From the NCBI RefSeq assembly GCF_019396345.1, contig NZ_JAHKRM010000003.1:434001-498000 (forward strand): a DNA stretch of 64,000 nt, written 5' to 3'. This stretch comes from Nonomuraea guangzhouensis (lineage in GTDB: Bacteria > Actinomycetota > Actinomycetes > Streptosporangiales > Streptosporangiaceae). Below the pieces are notes generated by a model. It had not been told where the DNA came from. It searched no databases and worked only from the letters and a program-made list of their open reading frames with translations. Numbering within the stretch: the stretch's first letter is position 1; each line of letters opens with the position of its first letter. The translations under genes and the position numbers were made by a program. Shown piece by piece: positions 58,690-64,000 of the stretch.

Positions 58690-58721
58690 ATCGGCATCGC
58701 GGATATCCCCGCGATGCCGAT
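58690..58721 (+). terminator. Strong hairpin after the MFS gene
   Basis: Perfect 13-bp inverted repeat (ATCGGCATCGCGG / CCGCGATGCCGAT) with a 6-base loop, 44 bp downstream of the MFS stop. It has no T-run, as is usual in high-GC actinomycete terminators. Confidence 0.65.
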
Positions 58722-58750
58722 AGCCACTCGCTCCACCGGAGAAACGAAAG

Positions 58751-58843
58751 AAGCTGACACTGATCGCCGCCATCCGTCGCAAGCCGGGTATGACGCACCA
58801 GGCGTTCCTGACGGTGTGCAGGGCGGTGAGCTGCTGTTCATAG
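58751..58843 (+). pseudogene. EthD-domain gene fragment
   Basis: The frame reads KLTLIAAIRRKPGMTHQAFL, the N-terminus of EthD proteins, then degenerates and stops at TAG 58841. EthD genes often accompany aromatic or ether degradation genes, so it may be a lost member of the operon's original neighbourhood. Confidence 0.5.
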
Positions 58844-59028
58844 GGGCCTGCAGAACCGGCCCGCCAACGCCTTCTTCGTGACAATCAAGCAAGACAACCC
58901 ATAACTCACCTTTGAGGAGGGGGCATCCCGTCGGATGCCCCCTCCTCCCGAGAGGCGGCCATGCAGTCACCGACCTACCTGCACGACCTTCTGGCCTCGA
59001 CCCTCTTCACGGAGGGCTCGACGGCGAC

Positions 59029-59571
59029 ATGGATCTGTGGGCGCTGGGATTCAGCGCCATCTGGATCAAGGGAGCGGACCTCGACGCCCTCGCCCCGATC
59101 TACCAGCTGGACCTCTCCACCCGCACCCCGTGCCACCTGAGTGAGATCCTCGACCAGAACATCGACGACGGATCCCTTTGGCTCGCCGAGGTCGGGGACT
59201 GGATCAGCATCGTGCCGGCGACTGCCGACCGCGAGCACCTGCTGTCCATCACCGCAGACGGCCGCGAGGCCTTCGGCCTCAGCACGGACATCAGTAACAG
59301 GGACTATCTCCATTACGCCCGCGACGGGCGCCTGGTGACCTCTTTCAGCCCCTCCCAACCGGAGTCACGCTTCGGCGACGACCCGCACGCGCTCGATCAC
59401 CTGATGGACGGGCTGCGCTTCCAGATCAGCGCTGACGACGTCTACGACGACCGCGTGGACCGGGAGGAGAGCGTCAGCTCAGCCTTGGCCCTGATCGGGC
59501 GCTTCACGGGAACCGACATCGCCACCGACTGGTTCGAGGCGCAGCACTCCTGCATCAGACCCACCTCCTGA
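59029..59571 (+). CDS. DUF6461-like protein, possibly frameshifted at the N-terminus
   Basis: 180 aa from ATG 59029 (MDLWALGFSAIWIKGADLD). The pattern ...GDWISIVPATADREHLL... and late FTGTDIATDWF resemble the DUF6461 protein at 14012. A well-formed N-terminus is present in another frame from ATG 58961 (MQSPTYLHDLLASTLFTEG) and would join this frame after one indel near 59015, so the true protein may be ~203 aa with a frameshift. Function unknown. Confidence 0.6.
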   Translation: MDLWALGFSAIWIKGADLDALAPIYQLDLSTRTPCHLSEILDQNIDDGSLWLAEVGDWISIVPATADREHLLSITADGREAFGLSTDISNRDYLHYARDGRLVTSFSPSQPESRFGDDPHALDHLMDGLRFQISADDVYDDRVDREESVSSALALIGRFTGTDIATDWFEAQHSCIRPTS

Positions 59572-60160
59572 CGGCCCACGCTCAGCCAGTGCGGCACGTT
59601 GCCGGCCTGCCGACCGACGCGCCGGCGGGCTATCTGTTCGCGGCGGTCCCGGCGGTCACACATGGCCGCCTCACGGTGGGCGAGCAGCCGATCCAGCACG
59701 TGCCCAGCGGGTTCGGCCCGGCCACGCAACAGGGGCAGATCGATGCCAACGGCGAGCACGTAGCCGACCTGCTGCTGGTGACTCTACCTGCCCGAGCGCA
59801 CCTGGCTGGCCGCCCGGACCGCTGTCAGACGGCCGGGATCCCGGACGGGATGAGCTTTGCCACCAAGCCCGCCCTGGCCACCCAGATAATCCTGGCCGCG
59901 CTGGACGCGGGCGGGCAGGCGACCTGGGTGAGCGGGGATTGTCCTGTTCACGTCCGCAAAATGGCAGGCTGCCAAGCGAAGGATCGCCGACGCGCTCGCT
60001 GCGAGTTTCCTCGGTACGTTGATCTTGGACTTGTTGATTCAGGAAGGGGCCGGGTGGGGGCGGCAGAGAGGGGCTCCCACTTGCTCAGGTTCGATGGGCC
60101 AATCCGTGCCTGCTCGCAGCACAGGAAGGGATGCGCTGCCACAGCGCGGATCCTTGAAGG
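59572..60160. other. Gap of ~590 bp with only transposase debris
   Basis: Open frames here show no intact gene. The recognisable part is the IS701-like fragment at 59783-59942; the flanks carry no motif I can name. Confidence 0.4.
59783..59942 (+). mobile_element. IS701-family transposase fragment
   Basis: One frame gives LYLPERTWLA, and after a frameshift another gives DRCQTAGIPDGMSFATKPAL followed by a TQIILAALDAGGQATWVSGD stretch, matching the DDE core region of IS701 transposases (YLP..W..DR.RC..AGIP...FATKP). No ends or terminal repeats remain. Confidence 0.6.
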
Positions 60161-61849
60161 ATGACCAGCCCAGCCCCGGCGGGTATGGTCACGGCAGATC
60201 TGGCTCCGCGCGATGCCACCCCCTTCCCCGGAGGGCCCGTGAAGGCAGTGCTTCTCGACGGTACGACGCTGGTCGCCGCCACGCGATTGGTAACACGGGC
60301 CGATAGACCCAACGCGGTGAATCTGGCCGCGCTCTCTACCTTGGTGGAGTCGGTGATCCTGCACGACCAGGTCATCGTTCTGAGCACAACGTACGGGGAC
60401 GGCCCGCTGCTCGAAGCTGCCGAGCTGTGGGGCGACGGGGTGGTCGTGCAGCGCCACCACGTTCCCGAACTGGTCGACGCCTATGTGGGCATGGAGTTTC
60501 CCGACCTGGCCGACCTGAAGCGACTCAGCCAGGAAGAGCTCGACGAGCAGTGGAGTGTCCCGCGGCCGTCTATGGTCCTGGAACTCATGCGGTTCTTGGC
60601 CGGTGTCCCGGAGACGGTCTCTCCGCTGCGCCGGGCCGACGAGCACCTCCGGACGCTCGTGAGCCCAACACCGGACCAGGAATTGGCGGCATATCTCACC
60701 GAGTTGAGGAAGACACACGACGCACAGCTGGCCGGCGTCAAGGACCAAGCCCGATCGCGGGTCAATCGGTTCCTGAAGCGTCGCGCGCCCGGGCTCCATA
60801 ACCTCACATATGGCTGGGGCGAGATGATGAGCGAGCTGGGCCAAATGATCATTGGCCCGGACCAGCCCGCCTCCGACGGCACGGTGCTGGGAACGCTCGG
60901 CGCGGACGACGACGCCGCCGAAGCGCACATCACATTCGTCGAGCGGTATTCCCGGCTGGCCGGAACCAGTTCGTGGGAGCACCGGAAGCAGGCGCGGATG
61001 CGCGAGCTACATCAGTTCGACAAGTCCATGATCGTCCGCGCGCACCTGTACATCATGGCCTCCGAGGTACTGGGCGCTCCCTATCGGCCAGACCTGTTCC
61101 GTGTACCCGTCTGCTGGAAGTTCTTCAGGAAGGGCTCCTTCGCGGAGATCTCCCTCGAGGAGCGCATGGTCGATGCCGCAGAGCGGATGACCTCGGCGCA
61201 GATCGTGTCGCTGAATGACTTCTACGGCCGGCCCGCCTTCGCCGCCCTGCCCCTCTTTTTGGGCCGTGTCCTGCGCGAGAGCGCCAAGGCCGAGGACGTG
61301 ATGGCGGTCACCCAGTCTCTGCGGCTGTCTGACCACGCCCGCAGATTCCGCGCCCACCTGGCCTCACTCCATGAGGCGGAGGAAGCAGGCGAAGTGCGGC
61401 AGCTCATCGGCGAGGTGACGCGCTACGGGGCGCTGCTCAAGCGGGAGTTCGGGGATCGGCAGGGTGCCACAGAGGTTGTCTGGTCCCTGGTCAAAACGGC
61501 GAGCGAGGCCGCCGTCACCGGGAGCCCGGCCAGCGTCGCCAAGCTGGGCGTCGAGGCCGGCCAGCGAGCATTCGCCGCGCCTGGGCTCGTGCGCTCATGG
61601 TGGTACCGGCGGAAGGTCGCCCTCATCGCCACCACACTGCGCCAGGCGCGCAAGGCGCGGGCACTGCAGCCGGAGACGCGGCGGCTGTTCGGCGCTGAAC
61701 TGGCGCAGGACGAGTTGGAGCTGCTTCAGCGCATCCAGGACCTCACCTCCCCGACAGCGGTAAGAGCTCGCCGACGGCGGTCGTACGGTGACGAGCATGG
61801 GTCATTTGCGCCGACCCTGGCATCCTCGGAACATGCAGAGCGTGTATGA
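60161..61849 (+). CDS. Unrecognised 562-aa protein
   Basis: 562 aa from ATG 60161; GTG 60239 (MKAVLLDGTTLVAATRL), with GGAGGG before it, is a good alternative start and gives 536 aa. The N-terminal ~100 residues look alpha/beta (VESVILHDQVIVLSTTYGDG) and could be a PIN-like or Rossmann-like fold. The remainder is mainly helical and charged with one conserved-looking stretch (VCWKFFRKGSFAEISLEER). No signal peptide or TM segment. It overlaps the start of the globin gene. Confidence 0.6.
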   Translation: MTSPAPAGMVTADLAPRDATPFPGGPVKAVLLDGTTLVAATRLVTRADRPNAVNLAALSTLVESVILHDQVIVLSTTYGDGPLLEAAELWGDGVVVQRHHVPELVDAYVGMEFPDLADLKRLSQEELDEQWSVPRPSMVLELMRFLAGVPETVSPLRRADEHLRTLVSPTPDQELAAYLTELRKTHDAQLAGVKDQARSRVNRFLKRRAPGLHNLTYGWGEMMSELGQMIIGPDQPASDGTVLGTLGADDDAAEAHITFVERYSRLAGTSSWEHRKQARMRELHQFDKSMIVRAHLYIMASEVLGAPYRPDLFRVPVCWKFFRKGSFAEISLEERMVDAAERMTSAQIVSLNDFYGRPAFAALPLFLGRVLRESAKAEDVMAVTQSLRLSDHARRFRAHLASLHEAEEAGEVRQLIGEVTRYGALLKREFGDRQGATEVVWSLVKTASEAAVTGSPASVAKLGVEAGQRAFAAPGLVRSWWYRRKVALIATTLRQARKARALQPETRRLFGAELAQDELELLQRIQDLTSPTAVRARRRRSYGDEHGSFAPTLASSEHAERV

Positions 61850-62282
61850 GGCCGCGGGTGGCGGCAAGGGCCTGCTCCGGTTGGCCGAGGCGTGGCATTC
61901 CAGGGTGATGGCCGACGACGTGGTCAGTCACGCGTTCAGCCATGGCTACCATCCCCAGCACAGCGAGCGGCTGGCTGCATACTGGGCTGAGGCGCTCGGC
62001 GGACCGACCACCTACTCCGATGCGTATGGAGACGAGACATCGGTCGTACGGATCCACAGCGGCAACGGCCCGCACGAGGAGATGGACCGTGGGGCGATCG
62101 CCTGTTTCGATCAGGCTTTGGAGGATGTGGGGCTGAGCACGGCCGAGCCGCTCCGGCAGGTGCTGCACGACTACTTCGCCTGGGCCACCACGACGACGAT
62201 GTCTCGTCATCACGAGTCCGCCGACGATGTTCCGGAGGGACTGAAGATTCCGCGATGGTCATGGGATGGACTACAGCGGTAA
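61833..62282 (+). CDS. Group II truncated haemoglobin (HbO-like)
   Basis: 149 aa from ATG 61833 (QSVYEAAGGGKGLLRLAEAW); GTG 61788 would add 15 residues. The 2-on-2 globin pattern (VSHAFSHGYHPQHSERLAAY with a proximal-His region, and GNGPHEEMD) fits actinobacterial HbO/oxidoreductase globins. They bind O2 and can help with redox or nitrosative stress. It overlaps the 3' end of the upstream gene by 17 bases. Confidence 0.85.
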   Translation: MQSVYEAAGGGKGLLRLAEAWHSRVMADDVVSHAFSHGYHPQHSERLAAYWAEALGGPTTYSDAYGDETSVVRIHSGNGPHEEMDRGAIACFDQALEDVGLSTAEPLRQVLHDYFAWATTTTMSRHHESADDVPEGLKIPRWSWDGLQR

Positions 62283-62411
62283 CCCGCATGTTCGCCAGAA
62301 ACCGGAAGTTGACCAGGGGAAATACGCCAAAGATCATCCCGCATATATCCCGTGATCAAGGTCCTACGGCTGCATAGGGGTGACCTAAGAGGGCCCTGGC
62401 GCGAAGGAGAC

Positions 62412-62431
62412 CTGCGGCCGAGAAGCCGCAG
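62412..62431. terminator. Hairpin downstream of the tRNA-like fragment
   Basis: Perfect 7-bp stem CTGCGGC / GCCGCAG with a 6-base loop. It lies just past the 3' end of the minus-strand tRNA-like sequence, where a tRNA terminator would be. Confidence 0.45.
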
Positions 62432-62449
62432 ATCAGAGGGCAAAATTCC

Positions 62450-62520
62450 TGGTGGAGCAGAGTGCCCCGGCAGGATTCGAACCTGGGGCGCCAGCTTTAG
62501 GAGTCAGGCGAGCTCTCGAG
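62450..62520 (-). tRNA. Decayed tRNA-Arg(CCU)-like 3' fragment
   Basis: On the minus strand the sequence reads GAGCTCGCCTGACTCCTAA (D-stem 3' strand and anticodon loop with CCU). It then has a good T-arm (CCAGGTTCGAATCCTG) and acceptor strand CGGGGCA, followed further on by CCACC. The 5' acceptor strand and much of the D-arm are missing and the anticodon stem does not pair, so it is not a functional tRNA. It is joined directly to the cut-off TetR gene. Confidence 0.4.
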
Positions 62521-62666
62521 CTGAGGACCGCGTCGAGGAACTGCAGGGCCTTGGATGGCCATCGGCGGTAGATGGTGTCCTTGCCGACGCCGGCCCGGGC
62601 GGCGACCGCCTCGATGCTGAGTTTGGCGTAGCCGACCTCTCGGGCCAGGTCGAGCGTAGTGTTCAT
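62520..62666 (-). pseudogene. TetR-family regulator truncated after the HTH
   Basis: The frame encodes a TetR N-terminal HTH (MNTTLDLAREVGYAKLSIEA, AARAGVGKDTIYRRWPSKA, LQFLDAVLSS). The frame upstream continues as DTANARHLSDARTETI to a TAA without a start codon, so the normal start seems lost. At LSS (about 62520) it runs into the tRNA-like fragment and the whole ligand-binding domain is gone. Two palindromes upstream are its probable former operators. Confidence 0.65.
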
Positions 62667-62722
62667 GATCGTTTCGGTGCGGGCGTCGGAGAGGTGGCGG
62701 GCATTCGCGGTGTCAGTTTATA

Positions 62723-62740
62723 AAACGGGACGACCCGTTT
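62723..62740. promoter_or_regulatory. TetR-type operator 1
   Basis: AAACGGG-ACGA-CCCGTTT, perfect 7-bp arms, immediately upstream of the truncated TetR gene. It shares the core ACGGGACG(N)CCCGT with the second palindrome 35 bp away. Confidence 0.6.
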
Positions 62741-62774
62741 GACAATGGCGGCGCCTCTGCCTAACGCTAGATGC

Positions 62775-62794
62775 CATACGGGACGTCCCGTATG
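62775..62794. promoter_or_regulatory. TetR-type operator 2
   Basis: CATACGGGACGTCCCGTATG is a perfect 20-bp palindrome with the same core as operator 1. It lies between the TetR remnant and the divergent acetyltransferase gene. Confidence 0.65.
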
Positions 62795-62905
62795 ATGCCT
62801 CCTCGATGCAAGGGGGGTGGGTGCCGGTGCGTGTCCCGCTCATCAGGGCGCGGAATCCCGCCCCGCACAGCCACAGCTCGTTACGAACAGCCCAAAGGGG
62901 TGCAC

Positions 62906-63865
62906 ATGTCCATCTCGCAACGGCCAGGGCCACTGATCTCCTACCGTGCGATCGTCCCTGCGGAGCTCGACCGGGTGACCGCGTGGGTCGTGACCGAGCC
63001 CGTCGGCTGGATCCCGGCCGACCGTTACCTCGCGGAACTGGCCGAGAACATGTACCGGCCGGAGTGGACGTGGATCGCCGAGGTCGGAGACCAGGTCGTG
63101 GGACGGGCGCTGTGGTGGGGGCCGAGGGACAGCGCGTACCCGGTCGCGCTCGACTGCCTCGACGTGGATCCCGCCATGGGTGAGCGCACAGCGGTCGCCG
63201 CCGAACTGATCAGGGCCGCGCTGGCGGTGTTCCAGCGGCCGGTGCAGTACGCGATCAAGGCGGCGGGCGGCTGGCGGGACGATCCGGCCACCTCGGCGGC
63301 CGTGGAATGGCGGCGGGCGGCGGCACACGCGGCCGGCCTTACCCGGGAGGTGGAGCGGCTGCAGTTCGAGTGGGCGCCGGCCGACGGGGTGCCTCCGGTG
63401 GCCGGGGCGCTGCGGTTCGCCAAGGCGTCCGATGAGGAGTTCCTGGCGGTGTTCGCGAGGATCGCCGAGGGCAGCCTGGACTTCCAGACCCGAACGAACG
63501 TGGCGGCCAAGGGCGTGGAGGCGACCGCGCGTGAAGAGATGGACTTCTATCTCGGAGCGCCGGGCAAGCGAGAGTGGTGGCGGATCGCGTACACGCATGA
63601 GGGCGAGGTGGCGGGCATGGCGATCCCCTCGGCGACTCCGTACAACGTGAATGTGGGGTATCTCGGGGTGGTCCCGGAGTTCCGGGGGCGCGGATACGTG
63701 GACGAGGTACTCGCCGAGATCACCCGCATGCACGCGGGCAACGGAGAGCCGCGCGTCACCGCCACCACCGACGTCGGCAACGCGCCGATGGCGGCCGCGT
63801 TCCTGCGCGCCGGCTACCGCAACACGGAGATCCGGATCAACCTCTCCAACGACCTCCGGCCCTAA
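62906..63865 (+). CDS. GNAT-family N-acetyltransferase
   Basis: 319 aa from ATG 62906 with AAAGGGG upstream. It seems to have two GNAT-like halves; the C-terminal half (residues ~165-315) has the acetyl-CoA loop as VNVGYLGVVPEFRGRGYVDE and the late TTDVGNAPMAAAFLRAGY. The N-terminal half is degenerate. The gene is divergent from the truncated TetR gene and downstream of its operators, so it may now be expressed without repression. Confidence 0.82.
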   Translation: MSISQRPGPLISYRAIVPAELDRVTAWVVTEPVGWIPADRYLAELAENMYRPEWTWIAEVGDQVVGRALWWGPRDSAYPVALDCLDVDPAMGERTAVAAELIRAALAVFQRPVQYAIKAAGGWRDDPATSAAVEWRRAAAHAAGLTREVERLQFEWAPADGVPPVAGALRFAKASDEEFLAVFARIAEGSLDFQTRTNVAAKGVEATAREEMDFYLGAPGKREWWRIAYTHEGEVAGMAIPSATPYNVNVGYLGVVPEFRGRGYVDEVLAEITRMHAGNGEPRVTATTDVGNAPMAAAFLRAGYRNTEIRINLSNDLRP

Positions 63866-64000
63866 TCCAATAGATCGCCGACTGGCGATGTCGATTCTTG
63901 TGAAATGGGCCAAGAAATCTCAGCGGTGGTGCCTGGGATGCGGGAGACCCTGCCCAGGTGGGTGGCTCCTCAACCGCAGCCCTCGGCTGGAGAGTCTGAC
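63866..64000. other. Right edge, no gene seen
   Basis: The last 135 bases have no open frame with a recognisable start or motif. Confidence 0.4.

Noticed and set aside
62450..62520. Functional tRNA gene
   Set aside because: The 5' acceptor strand is missing and the anticodon stem does not pair; kept only as a decayed fragment.

Overview
The window is high-GC DNA with frequent GTG starts, many start/stop-overlapping gene pairs and actinobacterial families such as MimR-type regulators, DUF6461, SUKH proteins and BenE. It fits a filamentous actinomycete chromosome, probably Streptosporangiales or a near relative. The order-level call is inference from gene content only. There are no rRNA genes, complete tRNA genes or CRISPR arrays. 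Coordinates come from reading frames; protein families are recognised from motifs and memory, not from searches.

Region 1 (1-12.9 kb) is a propane/phenol-type soluble diiron monooxygenase locus. A regulator (mimR) is divergent from mimA-mimB-mimC-mimD. These are followed by an amidohydrolase, a DUF59/MIP18 protein, a zinc alcohol dehydrogenase, a dedicated GroEL (mimG), an Nramp metal transporter and an unknown 184-aa protein, all on the plus strand with short gaps or overlaps. The spacing of the six diiron ligands in MimA equals that of soluble methane monooxygenase. The locus looks like a full kit: oxygenase, its chaperonin, metal supply and the next oxidation step.

Region 2 (12.9-19 kb) is a patchwork of small genes, remnants (HTH fragment, frameshifted secreted protein, IS1182-like fragment), a DUF6461 protein, a triple-SUKH protein, a serine hydrolase and an S4 RNA-binding protein.

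Region 3 (19.2-30 kb) is the most interesting part. A compact minus-strand operon reads XRE-TPR regulator, TIR protein, P-loop NTPase, two-TM protein, sigma-like protein and Xis/AlpA-like HTH. Upstream of it lies a 1494-aa protein with an N-terminal nucleoside-phosphorylase-like domain, a STAND/NACHT NTPase and a long helical C-terminus. This looks like a conflict (anti-phage) island with two different nucleotide-directed effectors. The TIR protein's tail and the NTPase's N-terminus share a THTGSG...NY motif, suggesting they act together.

Region 4 (30-49 kb) contains decayed genes (AraC regulator with an in-frame stop, secreted protein remnants), a beta-propeller/PKD protein, an MFS exporter with an XRE regulator, an FMN reductase-DsbA pair, CorA, an RtcB-PrfH RNA/ribosome repair pair, two membrane/secreted metalloproteases, an XRE-cupin regulator divergent from BenE with a perfect palindrome between them, and a WD40 protein.

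Region 5 (49-58.7 kb) is a seven-gene aromatic catabolic operon: FAH hydrolase, cyclase-family hydrolase, FAD monooxygenase, ACMSD-like decarboxylase, extradiol dioxygenase, second FAH hydrolase and SDR. It is divergent from a LysR regulator, which is followed by an MFS transporter.

Region 6 (58.7-64 kb) holds further remnants (EthD, IS701), a second DUF6461 protein, an unrecognised 562-aa protein, a group II truncated haemoglobin, a TetR gene truncated by a tRNA-like fragment, two TetR-type palindromic operators and a GNAT acetyltransferase.
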